A stretch of DNA of 64,000 nt, taken from assembly GCF_000442515.1 (NCBI RefSeq), contig NZ_AQPH01000004.1:1-64000 (forward strand), given 5' to 3'. Each line of letters begins with the position of its first letter. Position 1 is the first letter of the stretch. The notes below the pieces were generated by a model, which worked only from the letters and a program-made list of their open reading frames with translations, had not been told where the DNA came from and did no database searches. This document shows, piece after piece, positions 1 to 7,417 of the stretch. Both the position numbers and the translations under genes were made by a program. Origin of the DNA: Magnetospirillum fulvum MGU-K5 (GTDB lineage Bacteria > Pseudomonadota > Alphaproteobacteria > Rhodospirillales > Magnetospirillaceae).

Positions 1-35
1 GGAGGCTCGCCTCCTTGACCTCCAATCCTAAACAA

Positions 36-60
36 AAATCGGGGGGAAACTCCCCCCGAT
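36..60 (-). terminator. Intrinsic terminator of rho
   Basis: On the minus strand a 9 bp GC-rich stem (ATCGGGGGG pairing with CCCCCCGAT, 5-base loop, 38-60) is followed directly by a T-rich tract (TTTTGTTT). It lies 12 bases past the rho stop codon and has the classical form of a Rho-independent terminator. Confidence 0.8.
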
Positions 61-72
61 CCTCACACCATC

Positions 73-1329
73 TTACGAATTCATCGCATCGAAGAAATCA
101 GCGTTGTTCTTCGAATGCTTCAGCTTGTCGACGAGGAATTCCATCGCATCGACAACGCCCATCGGCATCAGAATGCGACGAAGCACCCACATCTTCGACA
201 ACGTACCCTTCTCGACCAGCAATTCTTCCTTACGAGTGCCCGACTTGGTGATGTCGATCGCCGGGAAGGTCCGCTTGTCACTGAGCTTACGGTCGAGAAT
301 GATTTCCGAATTGCCGGTGCCCTTGAACTCTTCGAAGATCACTTCGTCCATGCGCGAGCCGGTATCGATCAGGGCCGTCGCGATAATCGACAGAGAGCCA
401 CCTTCTTCGATATTGCGGGCGGCACCAAAGAAGCGCTTGGGACGTTGCAGCGCGTTGGCATCGACACCGCCGGTCAGCACCTTGCCCGAGCTGGGAACAA
501 CCGTGTTGTAGGCGCGGGCAAGACGCGTAATCGAATCGAGCAGAATCACAACATCGCGCTTGTGCTCAACCAGACGCTTGGCCTTTTCCAGTACCATTTC
601 GGTAACCTGGACGTGACGCGATGCCGGTTCATCGAAGGTCGAGCTGATGACTTCGCCCTTTACCGAGCGCGCCATGTCGGTCACTTCCTCGGGGCGCTCA
701 TCGATCAAGAGAACGATCAGATAAACTTCAGGGTGATTGGCGGAAATGGCATGGGCCATGTTCTGCAACATCACCGTCTTACCGGTTCGCGGCGGCGCGA
801 CAATCAACGCGCGCTGGCCCTTGCCGATCGGCGCAACCAGATCAATCACCCGGGTGGTGAGATCTTTTTTGGTCGGATCGTCGATTTCCAGACGCAGCTT
901 TTCGTCGGGATAAAGCGGGGTCAGATTGTCGAAATTGATCCGGTGCCGCACATTTTCCGGCGGCTCGAAATTGATCGAATTGACCTTCAGCAGGGCGAAA
1001 TAGCGCTCGCCATCCTTTGGGGCGCGGATTTGTCCCTCGACCGTATCGCCAGTCCGCAGACCAAAGCGGCGCATCTGACTCGGGCTGACATAGATGTCGT
1101 CGGGACCGGGAAGATAGTTCGCCTCGGGGCTGCGCAGAAAACCAAAACCGTCCTGAAGGATCTCCAGAACGCCGTCGCCGTAGATCGGGGTATCGTTATC
1201 GGCGAGCTGCTTCAGAATAGCGAACATCATGTCCTGCTTTCTGAGCGTGCTGGCGTTCTCGACCTCAAGCTCTTCGGCAAATGCCAATAGCTCGGCGGGA
1301 GACTTCTTTTTCAGGTCCTGAAGATGCAT
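73..1329 (-). CDS. rho: Transcription termination factor Rho
   Basis: RNA-dependent hexameric helicase that ends transcription at C-rich unstructured RNA. The 418-residue product has the normal family length. The N-terminal Rho_N helical region begins with [15 protein letters not shown]. An OSB/cold-shock RNA-binding domain follows around residues 50-120 ([10 protein letters not shown]). The ATPase core has the Walker A motif APPRTGKT near residue 178, Walker B (VILLDSITR) near 264 and the Q-loop/R-loop region with GGVDANAL. The gene is last in a minus-strand block that includes hemE, hemH and hemJ, but 254 bases separate it from hemJ, so it probably has its own promoter. The rho-hemJ-hemH-hemE-origin order matches the origin region of other alphaproteobacteria. 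Confidence 0.98.
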   Translation of the reverse strand: MHLQDLKKKSPAELLAFAEELEVENASTLRKQDMMFAILKQLADNDTPIYGDGVLEILQDGFGFLRSPEANYLPGPDDIYVSPSQMRRFGLRTGDTVEGQIRAPKDGERYFALLKVNSINFEPPENVRHRINFDNLTPLYPDEKLRLEIDDPTKKDLTTRVIDLVAPIGKGQRALIVAPPRTGKTVMLQNMAHAISANHPEVYLIVLLIDERPEEVTDMARSVKGEVISSTFDEPASRHVQVTEMVLEKAKRLVEHKRDVVILLDSITRLARAYNTVVPSSGKVLTGGVDANALQRPKRFFGAARNIEEGGSLSIIATALIDTGSRMDEVIFEEFKGTGNSEIILDRKLSDKRTFPAIDITKSGTRKEELLVEKGTLSKMWVLRRILMPMGVVDAMEFLVDKLKHSKNNADFFDAMNS

Positions 1330-1548
1330 GGAGCAGGTATCCGTTCATATGCCTTGGAGCGGATCATCGGTCCGACGGGCGCTGACCGGATACGGTCTCG
1401 GGCCACGGGCCAAAGCAAGGCCGGTCAGAATCGATCCGGCAAGGGGGCGGGACGGTAAATCAGCCGGGGTGAGGGGAAACCCGGAATATTTGCTCACCTT
1501 TAGCCAAACCACCGTCTGCTGTCAAACGGGATTAACACCAAAGAGGAT

Positions 1549-1576
1549 GTCCCGAACCGTTAGGACGGTCCGGGAC
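1549..1576. terminator. Hairpin between hemJ and rho, possible terminator
   Basis: A 12 bp stem with one A-C mismatch and a TAGG loop lies just behind the hemJ stop codon. On the minus strand it is followed by only a weak T tract (CTCTTT), so it could be a modest terminator for the haem genes or a structure in the rho leader. The rest of the 1330-1583 gap shows nothing I can name. Confidence 0.4.
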
Positions 1577-1583
1577 CATCGGA

Positions 1584-2021
1584 TCAGAACGGCTTGACGA
1601 TCACCAGAATGACGATTGCGATCATCAGCAGGGTCGGACCTTCGTTCAGAACGCGAAAGAACTTTTCCGGACGTTTGTTGCGGTCAGCGGCAAAGTCATT
1701 CTTGCAGCGGATCAAGAACAGGTGCGACAGCGTCATCAGGACGACAAAGGCCAGTTTGGCATGAAACCAGGGCTGGCTGAACATCTCAAAATCGATCGCG
1801 ATCCACAGACCCAGCGCCCAACTGAGGATCATGGCCGGAGTCATGATCGCCTTCAACAGACGGCGTTCCATGATCTTGAACTTTTCCGACGCTTCCGAGC
1901 CGGGCTGAACCTGGGTGTGATAGACGAACAGACGCGGCAGATACAACATTCCCGCCATCCACGAAATAACCGCGATGACGTGAACGGATTTAACCCACAA
2001 ATAGCTTTCACCGCTCAGCAT
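1584..2021 (-). CDS. hemJ: Protoporphyrinogen IX oxidase HemJ
   Basis: Membrane enzyme that oxidises protoporphyrinogen IX to protoporphyrin IX, the step before ferrochelatase. The 145-residue protein has four hydrophobic segments and the HemJ/CopD-like conserved histidines (SVHVIAVISWMAGML near residue 12 and FHAKLAF near 86). I chose ATG at 2021 because GGGAGGGGA sits about 8 bases upstream and the family is about 140-150 residues; an upstream in-frame start at 2063 would overlap hemH by 49 bases without a ribosome site. With this start the gene overlaps the end of hemH by 7 bases, indicating coupling. HemJ is the common alphaproteobacterial replacement for HemG/HemY; no other protoporphyrinogen oxidase gene is in the window. 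Confidence 0.9.
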   Translation of the reverse strand: MLSGESYLWVKSVHVIAVISWMAGMLYLPRLFVYHTQVQPGSEASEKFKIMERRLLKAIMTPAMILSWALGLWIAIDFEMFSQPWFHAKLAFVVLMTLSHLFLIRCKNDFAADRNKRPEKFFRVLNEGPTLLMIAIVILVIVKPF

Positions 2022-3046
2022 TGACAGTCCCCTCCCAAACAGGTTTGGCCCAAGGAACTGCATCCGCCTTCGCCCGATCCGGCCTTGGGATCGCGCACGA
2101 CTTCGGCCAGGGCTTTGATGAAAAAGGGATGACAGCCCAGCGCCGGTACGCGGACATAGCCCGGAATTCCCAGCGTTTCGGCCTCTTTTCGATATTCGAT
2201 GTCGAGTTCGACCAGCGTCTCTGAATGCTCTGACACGAAAGCGACCGGAACCACGACAACCGGAACGTGATCTTTCCCGGCGCGTTCAAGTTCGCTCTGG
2301 ATCGACGGCCCGATCCATTCCATCGATCCGACCCGGCTTTGATAGCACAAAGCCCAATCGAGATCGGGAATACCGATCGCTTTGGCCACCGCCTTGGTGG
2401 TCTGCTCAACCTGCGCCTGGTAGGGATCGCCATTATCGATCATCTTTTTGGGCAGACTGTGCGCCGAAAACAAGATCCGTGGCGTGCCCTTTTCCTTGGC
2501 TTCGTCATAGCCGATCCGGACCAGATCGGCCAAGGCCGTGACCATGTGCCGCTGGGTCGGATAACAGCAGGACAGCCGCGATGGAATCCGCAACCGCAAC
2601 CGCTTGGCCTGGGTTTGCCATTCCTTCAGCGACGATCCGCCGGTCGTCATCGAGAATTGCGGGTACAGCGGTAGCAGAATAACCCGATCCGCTTTCCAGG
2701 CTTTGACGGATTCAACCGTTTCGCTGGTAAACGGATGCCAATACCGCATCGCGATAAAGCAACGGTAACCAGGACCGAGCAAGCTTTCCAGCTCGCGGGC
2801 CTGGGCTTCGGTTTGGGCGACCAAAGGAGATCGCCCACCGAGATTGGCATAGATGTCGCGCGCAGCGGGCGCCCGCCGCTTGGAAATCATCTTGGCGATC
2901 AGCCAGCGCAGAGGGGCCGGGACGTCGATGATCGCCCTGTCATTGAACAGGTTGAACAAAAACGGCTCGACCGCCTCGGGACTGTCAGGACCACCGAGGT
3001 TGAACAGCACAACGGCTGTTCTACTGCCCGCTGCGTCGGTCATCAT
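2015..3046 (-). CDS. hemH: Ferrochelatase HemH
   Basis: Inserts ferrous iron into protoporphyrin IX to make protohaem. The 343-residue product carries the family core: [13 protein letters not shown] at the N-terminus, the active-site histidine in [10 protein letters not shown] near residue 195 and the conserved acidic stretch [11 protein letters not shown] near 270. The C-terminus is unusual in being cysteine-rich: one Cys near 305 (GCHPFF) and four in the last 20 residues with spacing C-x6-C-x4-C-x-C. Some bacterial ferrochelatases, including that of Caulobacter, bind a [2Fe-2S] cluster with C-terminal cysteines, and this tail fits that. The start ATG overlaps the hemE stop as ATGA, and the end overlaps hemJ, so the three haem genes form one operon reading away from the origin. 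Confidence 0.97.
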   Translation of the reverse strand: MMTDAAGSRTAVVLFNLGGPDSPEAVEPFLFNLFNDRAIIDVPAPLRWLIAKMISKRRAPAARDIYANLGGRSPLVAQTEAQARELESLLGPGYRCFIAMRYWHPFTSETVESVKAWKADRVILLPLYPQFSMTTGGSSLKEWQTQAKRLRLRIPSRLSCCYPTQRHMVTALADLVRIGYDEAKEKGTPRILFSAHSLPKKMIDNGDPYQAQVEQTTKAVAKAIGIPDLDWALCYQSRVGSMEWIGPSIQSELERAGKDHVPVVVVPVAFVSEHSETLVELDIEYRKEAETLGIPGYVRVPALGCHPFFIKALAEVVRDPKAGSGEGGCSSLGQTCLGGDCQC

Positions 3047-4083
3047 CCCTTCCAGTTTTTGACCCGTTCTGCCAGCCGGGCAACATTTTCCGGCGGGGTC
3101 GGGGGGACGATACCATGCCCGAGATTGAAGATGAACCGACCCTTGCCGAGCTTGGACAGGACGCGATCAATCCCGGCATCAAGGGCTTCACCGCCCGCGA
3201 CCAGCAACAGCGGGTCGAGATTGCCCTGAACGGTGCAATGCGGCTGCAATTCGGCGGCGGCCCAATCAAGCGGAACCGACGAATCGATCGAAACGCCATC
3301 GACCTTGGTCTCAAGCACGTAGCGCTTGTACAGCACACCGGCTCCACGCGGGAAGCCGATCACCGGAACGCCGGGACGTTCGGCACGAATCCGCTCGACC
3401 AAAGCGCGGGTCGGGGCGATCACCCACTTGTCGAACTCGAGTTCCGGCAGAGCACCGGCCCAGGTGTCGAAAATCTGGATGACTTCGGCGCCGTTGTCGA
3501 TCTGACGGATCAGATAATCGCCGGTGGCCTGGGTCAGCAGCGCCATCAGGCGGGCGAACAGCTCCGGCTGCGAGAACATCATGCCCTTGGCGTTCGGGAA
3601 GTCCTTCGACCCGCTGCCTTCGACCATGTAGGTCGCCACCGTCCACGGAGCCCCGGCAAAGCCGATCAGAGCCGTGGTGGCGGGGATCGCCTTCGACAGA
3701 CCGGCCATCGTGGCATAGACCGGCGCGAGGTGCTCGTGGAAGCCCGAGAGGTTGAGGCGGTCAAGGTCCGCTGCTGAGCGAATCGGCGGCAGGACCGGAC
3801 CTTCGCCTTCCTTGAAGGAGACTTTCTGTCCGAGCGCATCGGGGACAACGAGAATGTCGCTGAACAGGATCGCAGCATCGAAGCCATAACGCCGCAACGG
3901 CTGCAACGTCACCTCGACCGCCAGATCCGGCGTGTAACACAGATCGAGGAAGCTGCCGGCCTCAGTGCGGGTAGCACGATATTCCGGAAGGTACCGACCA
4001 GCCTGACGCATCAGCCAGAACGGCGGAGGGGTGAGGATTTCGCCGGAAAGGGCGCGGAGGAAGGGTTTGGTTGAGTTGGACAC
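3043..4083 (-). CDS. hemE: Uroporphyrinogen decarboxylase HemE
   Basis: Cytosolic enzyme that decarboxylates the four acetate side chains of uroporphyrinogen III to give coproporphyrinogen III. Recognisable motifs are [17 protein letters not shown] near the N-terminus (substrate-binding arginines), the [14 protein letters not shown] segment near 90 and [16 protein letters not shown] near 150. The open frame extends to 4296, but the extra 71 residues are not HemE-like and run into the putative origin. I chose GTG at 4083, giving 346 residues, the usual length. It is the first gene of the minus-strand haem operon, and its promoter must lie inside the origin region. In Caulobacter hemE also borders the replication origin. 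Confidence 0.96.
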   Translation of the reverse strand: MSNSTKPFLRALSGEILTPPPFWLMRQAGRYLPEYRATRTEAGSFLDLCYTPDLAVEVTLQPLRRYGFDAAILFSDILVVPDALGQKVSFKEGEGPVLPPIRSAADLDRLNLSGFHEHLAPVYATMAGLSKAIPATTALIGFAGAPWTVATYMVEGSGSKDFPNAKGMMFSQPELFARLMALLTQATGDYLIRQIDNGAEVIQIFDTWAGALPELEFDKWVIAPTRALVERIRAERPGVPVIGFPRGAGVLYKRYVLETKVDGVSIDSSVPLDWAAAELQPHCTVQGNLDPLLLVAGGEALDAGIDRVLSKLGKGRFIFNLGHGIVPPTPPENVARLAERVKNWKG

Positions 4084-4166
4084 GGGGTCAGCCTTGGTTC
4101 GAGTGGTCCCCCCTCTCTTACCTTCTTTAGGAGTTAAGGAAAAGAAGGCAGTGAGTAGAGGATGCC

Positions 4167-4175
4167 TGTGGATGA
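4167..4175 (-). promoter_or_regulatory. DnaA-box variant in oriC
   Basis: On the minus strand reads TCATCCACA, one mismatch from TTATCCACA. It lies closest to hemE. Confidence 0.5.
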
Positions 4176-4199
4176 CGGGGATTAGCCCCTCTCCCCCGA

Positions 4200-4208
4200 T
4201 TATCCCCA
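4200..4208 (+). promoter_or_regulatory. DnaA box in oriC
   Basis: TTATCCCCA, identical to two other boxes in the same gap. Confidence 0.7.
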
Positions 4209-4301
4209 GGCTTGTCCGGTCGCGGCGAGGCAGAGCGACTGATCGTGGGCTTTTCGAGGGCAATTGTTGCCAAGTGCTTGATTCAAGGCACCCCACGGCC
4301 T

Positions 4302-4310
4302 TGCGGATAA
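4302..4310 (-). promoter_or_regulatory. DnaA-box variant in oriC
   Basis: Minus strand TTATCCGCA, one mismatch from TTATCCACA. It lies 3 bases from the next box, forming a closely spaced pair in the same orientation. Confidence 0.6.
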
Positions 4311-4313
4311 AGC

Positions 4314-4322
4314 TGGGGATAA
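4314..4322 (-). promoter_or_regulatory. DnaA box in oriC
   Basis: Minus strand TTATCCCCA, second of the close pair at 4302-4322. Confidence 0.7.
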
Positions 4323-4460
4323 TGGGGAAAACTCGTGGCCGCGGTGCTGATTCACGTTATTCTCGGGGAAGGGCAGAAAACTTTTGGACAGACTCATCGG
4401 TCGGCGCGTGGAATATGAGCCAACGGGGAGCGAATCCAGCGACTCTCGCCCAGACCCCGG

Positions 4461-4469
4461 TTATCCCCA
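4461..4469 (+). promoter_or_regulatory. DnaA box in oriC, upstream of the DUF299 gene
   Basis: TTATCCCCA 22 bases before the chosen start codon of the DUF299 gene, so DnaA bound here could also affect transcription or translation of that operon. Confidence 0.7.
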
Positions 4470-4491
4470 TGATTGGAACTTGTCCACTGGC

Positions 4492-5322
4492 ATGGCCGAC
4501 TTTCATCTCCACCTCGTTTCCGATGCCACCGGCGAAACCATCACTTCGGTGACGCGCGCCTGTCTGGTCCAGTTTGAAACCGTCCATCCGGTGCTGCATC
4601 ACTGGTCTCTGGTCCGCACCCAGGGCCAGGTCGAGCGCGTTATCGCCGGAATTCAGGAAAAACCCGGACTCGTCTTGTTCACTCTGGTCGATCGAACCGT
4701 CCGGGTGATGCTCGAAGACGCCTGTCGCCGCCGCTCGATTCCGTGCATTTCGGTGCTCGATCCGGTGATGGCCGGGCTGTCGGCGTTTCTGGGCACCACC
4801 GTTAACGCTTTGCCGGGGCGGCAATATCAGCTTGATGCTGAATATTTTCGCCGCATTGACGCGATGCAATTCACCCTGGCCCACGATGACGGCCAGTTGA
4901 TCGAACTGGTCGAGGAAGCCGACGTTGTCCTGGTCGGCGTATCCCGAACCTCGAAAACCCCGACCAGTATGTATATCGCCAATCGCGGGCTGAAATGTGC
5001 CAACTACCCGCTGGTGCCGGGGGTCACGATTCCTCCCGAATTGGAAAACGCCAAAAATCCCCTGGTGGTCGGTCTGACCAAGGATCCCAAAAGCCTGTCC
5101 GATATCAGACGCGCCCGGCTGCGCCTGCTCAATCAGACCGAGGAAGCCGATTACGCCCAGTACGAACGGGTCAAGGAAGAGGTGCAGATCGCCCGCCGCC
5201 TGTTCACCCGTCTGGGCTGGCCGGTGGTCGATGTCACCCGGAAATCGATTGAGGAAGCTTCGGCGACGATCATTCAGTTGCATGATCAGCGTTTGGCCAA
5301 GCTGCGCGAGTCTGAACAATGA
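4492..5322 (+). CDS. DUF299 bifunctional kinase/pyrophosphorylase (PEP synthase or PPDK regulatory protein)
   Basis: Family members switch pyruvate,phosphate dikinase or PEP synthase off and on by phosphorylating and dephosphorylating a threonine next to the catalytic histidine. The 276-residue product begins with the typical FHLHLVSDATGETI and carries the P-loop-like GVSRTSKTPTSMYIANRG near residue 150. The open frame starts at 4384, but ATG at 4492 begins the conserved sequence. It is the first gene to the right of the origin, like the RP001 homologue in Caulobacter, and overlaps maf by ATGA. Which of the two target enzymes it controls cannot be told here because neither gene is in the window. 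It is unrelated to the photosynthesis repressor PpsR despite the shared name used for E. coli. Confidence 0.92.
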   Translation: MADFHLHLVSDATGETITSVTRACLVQFETVHPVLHHWSLVRTQGQVERVIAGIQEKPGLVLFTLVDRTVRVMLEDACRRRSIPCISVLDPVMAGLSAFLGTTVNALPGRQYQLDAEYFRRIDAMQFTLAHDDGQLIELVEEADVVLVGVSRTSKTPTSMYIANRGLKCANYPLVPGVTIPPELENAKNPLVVGLTKDPKSLSDIRRARLRLLNQTEEADYAQYERVKEEVQIARRLFTRLGWPVVDVTRKSIEEASATIIQLHDQRLAKLRESEQ

Positions 5323-5909
5323 TCGTTCTCGCCTCGGCCAGCAGCGCCCGCCGGGCGATGCTGGCCGCCGCCGGAGTGACGCTGGAGATCGATCCGGCCC
5401 AGCTTGATGAAGCTCCGGCAAAGCAAATTCTGCGCGATCGGTTTACCCATCCCGCCGCGATTGCTGAACATCTCGCCGTTCTCAAGGCTGGCGAGGTTTC
5501 GGCGCGGCGGCCGGGAGCGCTGGTGATTGGGGCCGATCAGACCCTGGCGCTGGAAGGAACCGATTTCGATAAACCGCGCGACCGGGCTGAGGCCCGGTCG
5601 CAGCTTCAGGCTTTGCGCGGACGGACCCATCATCTGTACAGCGCGGCGGCAGCGGTACGGGACGGTCAAACCCGCTGGTGCCACGTCGCCTCGGCGACCC
5701 TGACGGTGCGCGATTTTTCCGACGCATTTTTAGACGATTATCTCGATCAGGCTGGCGAAGCGGTGCTGTCCTCGGTTGGCGGCTATCAGCTTGAAGGGTT
5801 GGGCGCCCAGCTTTTCAGCGCGATTGAGGGCGATTTTTTCACCATTCTCGGGCTGCCGTTATTGCCGCTGCTCGAATTTTTACGGATCGACGGAGAGTTG
5901 CCGAGATGA
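5319..5909 (+). CDS. maf: Maf family nucleotide pyrophosphatase
   Basis: Maf proteins hydrolyse non-canonical or methylated nucleoside triphosphates (dTTP/UTP, or 7-methyl-GTP in the YceF branch). The 196-residue product starts with the family signature LASASSARRAML, has the catalytic acidic region GADQTLALEG near residue 68 and SSVGGYQLEGLGAQLF with IEGDFFTILGLP near the C-terminus. It overlaps the gene before it and aroE after it by ATGA. The origin-proximal order DUF299-maf-aroE-coaE is conserved in alphaproteobacteria. Substrate preference cannot be fixed by eye. Confidence 0.93.
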   Translation: MIVLASASSARRAMLAAAGVTLEIDPAQLDEAPAKQILRDRFTHPAAIAEHLAVLKAGEVSARRPGALVIGADQTLALEGTDFDKPRDRAEARSQLQALRGRTHHLYSAAAAVRDGQTRWCHVASATLTVRDFSDAFLDDYLDQAGEAVLSSVGGYQLEGLGAQLFSAIEGDFFTILGLPLLPLLEFLRIDGELPR

Positions 5910-6748
5910 TTTTGACGGGAAAGGCCCGGCTGGCCGGTGTGATCGGCTGGCCGGTGGGGCACTCGCGTTCGCCCCGATTGCATGGCTATTGGCTGGAAAA
6001 GATGGGGATCGACGGAGCCTATCTCCCCCTTGCGGTCGCTCCCGACGATCTCGCCGAGGCGGTTCGCGCCCTGCCCAAGCTGGGCTTTCGCGGCGTCAAT
6101 CTGACCATTCCCCATAAAGAAGCGGTGATCCCGCTGCTGGATACAATCGATCCGTTGGCGGCGCGAATCGGTGCGGTCAACACCTTGATTATCAAGGAAG
6201 ATAGAACGATCGAAGGCCGCAATACCGATGCTTTCGGCTTTCTGGAAAATGTCCGGCGGGGTGCGCCGGACTGGCAGCCGCAGGACGGCCCGGCGGTGGT
6301 GATCGGCGCGGGCGGCGCGGCACGCGCCGTCATTGCTGCTCTGACCGATGCCGGTGTTGGCGAACTTCGTCTGGTCAATCGCAGCCGCGATCGGGCCGAG
6401 CGTTTGGCGCTTGATCTCGGCGGTCCGATTGTCGTCGGCGATTGGAACAGCCGCGCCGATTTGCTCGATGGAGCGGCATTGGTGGTTAACACCACCTCTC
6501 TTGGCATGGCGGGACAACCGCCGCTTGATCTCGATCTTGCCGCCCTGCCCGGTTCCGCCGTCGTCACCGATATCGTTTACGTTCCGCTCGAAACCCCGCT
6601 GCTGGCGGCGGCGCGCCAGCGCGGAAATCGCGTTGTGGACGGGCTGGGGATGTTGTTGTGGCAGGCGGTGCCGGGCTTTACCGCCTGGTTCGGGCCTCAG
6701 CCCGAGGTGACCGACGCGTTGCGCGCTTTTGTCCTGTCCGAGCCATGA
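5906..6748 (+). CDS. aroE: Shikimate dehydrogenase (NADP+) AroE
   Basis: Reduces 3-dehydroshikimate to shikimate in aromatic amino acid synthesis. The 280-residue product has the substrate-binding motif GHSRSPRLH near residue 18, the catalytic lysine in NLTIPHKEAV near 66, NTDAFGF with the partner aspartate near 106 and the NADP-binding GAGGAARAV near 133. C-terminal DGLGMLLWQAVPGF is typical. Start and stop overlap maf and coaE by 4 bases each, so the four genes form one transcription unit. Confidence 0.97.
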   Translation: MILTGKARLAGVIGWPVGHSRSPRLHGYWLEKMGIDGAYLPLAVAPDDLAEAVRALPKLGFRGVNLTIPHKEAVIPLLDTIDPLAARIGAVNTLIIKEDRTIEGRNTDAFGFLENVRRGAPDWQPQDGPAVVIGAGGAARAVIAALTDAGVGELRLVNRSRDRAERLALDLGGPIVVGDWNSRADLLDGAALVVNTTSLGMAGQPPLDLDLAALPGSAVVTDIVYVPLETPLLAAARQRGNRVVDGLGMLLWQAVPGFTAWFGPQPEVTDALRAFVLSEP

Positions 6749-7359
6749 AGATCATCGGCCTGACCGGCTCGATCGGTACCGGGAAAAGCACGGCGGCGCG
6801 GATGCTGGCCCGGTTTGGTCTGCCAGTCCACGATGCCGATGCGACGGTCCACGCTTTGTTTGCCCGTGGTGGCAAGGCGGTTGCGGCGATCGACGCCGCT
6901 TTTCCCGGCGCGGTCGTTAACGGCAGCGTCGATCGCGCTGGTCTGGGTCGGATGGTGTTTGGCGATCGTGCGGCGCTGAAGCGGCTGGAGGCGATTGTTC
7001 ATCCCTTGGTCCGCGCTGCCGAGCAGGAATTTCTAAGGCGCCAACGGCGCCGCCGGGTTTCTGCGGTCGTTCTCGATATCCCGCTTCTGTTCGAAACCGG
7101 CGGCGCGCGCCGGTGTGACGTTGTTGTCGTTGTCACCTGCCCGCGTTTTCTTCAGGCGCAACGGGTCTTGGCCCGTCCCGGGATGAGTCCCGAACGTCTG
7201 GCCCAAATTCGCGCGCGACAGATGCCCGAAGCAGAAAAAATTCGCTGCGCCGATATCGTTATTCCTACCGGATTAGGACGTGGCCCGGCGCTGCGATTGC
7301 TGAAACGGGGTTTGTCGCTGGGCTCTGCCCGAACCCACAAGGGGCCATCGGCCCCTTGA
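6745..7359 (+). CDS. coaE: Dephospho-CoA kinase CoaE
   Basis: Catalyses the last step of coenzyme A synthesis, phosphorylating the ribose 3-hydroxyl of dephospho-CoA. The 204-residue product has Walker A GSIGTGKSTA at residue 7, the DADATVHALF acceptor motif near 30 and DIPLLFETG near 106. Start ATG overlaps the aroE stop. The C-terminal 25 residues (after IVIPTG) diverge and run into the downstream hairpin repeat, which the stop codon overlaps, suggesting the end of the gene was altered when the repeat arrived. In Caulobacter dnaQ follows coaE; here dnaQ lies about 19 kb away. Confidence 0.95.
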   Translation: MKIIGLTGSIGTGKSTAARMLARFGLPVHDADATVHALFARGGKAVAAIDAAFPGAVVNGSVDRAGLGRMVFGDRAALKRLEAIVHPLVRAAEQEFLRRQRRRRVSAVVLDIPLLFETGGARRCDVVVVVTCPRFLQAQRVLARPGMSPERLAQIRARQMPEAEKIRCADIVIPTGLGRGPALRLLKRGLSLGSARTHKGPSAP

Positions 7360-7413
7360 TTTCTGGGGGTCTGGGGCCTCCAGGCCCCAGCGGGTGCAGG
7401 GCAGAGCCCTGCA
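7339..7413. repeat. Cluster of three perfect hairpins, convergent terminator region
   Basis: Three GC-rich inverted repeats follow each other: 7339-7357 (8 bp stem, loop ATC, overlapping the coaE stop), 7371-7390 (9 bp stem) and 7395-7413 (8 bp stem, loop AGA). The region separates the convergent coaE and mch genes and could stop transcription from both sides, though no long T tract is present on either strand. Confidence 0.55.
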
Positions 7414-7417
7414 AAAA

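Larger units (their letters stand above)
4084..4491. other. Putative chromosomal replication origin (oriC)
   Basis: A 408-base gene-free gap between divergent hemE and the DUF299 gene. It holds three perfect TTATCCCCA boxes (4200-4208 plus, 4314-4322 minus, 4461-4469 plus) and two 8-of-9 variants of TTATCCACA (4167-4175 and 4302-4310, both minus). AT-richer patches lie around 4116-4150 and 4371-4387. Five GANTC sites fall between 4280 and 4445. It is established that the Caulobacter crescentus origin lies between hemE and the DUF299 gene (RP001 homologue), followed by maf, aroE and coaE exactly as here. Promoters for both flanking operons must also lie in the gap. No replication assay is available, so the call rests on gene order and boxes. 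Confidence 0.87.

Noticed and set aside
4084-4296. HemE start at 4296 giving a 417-residue protein
   Set aside because: The extra 71 residues have no family resemblance, cover a DnaA box, and the GTG at 4083 gives the normal HemE length.
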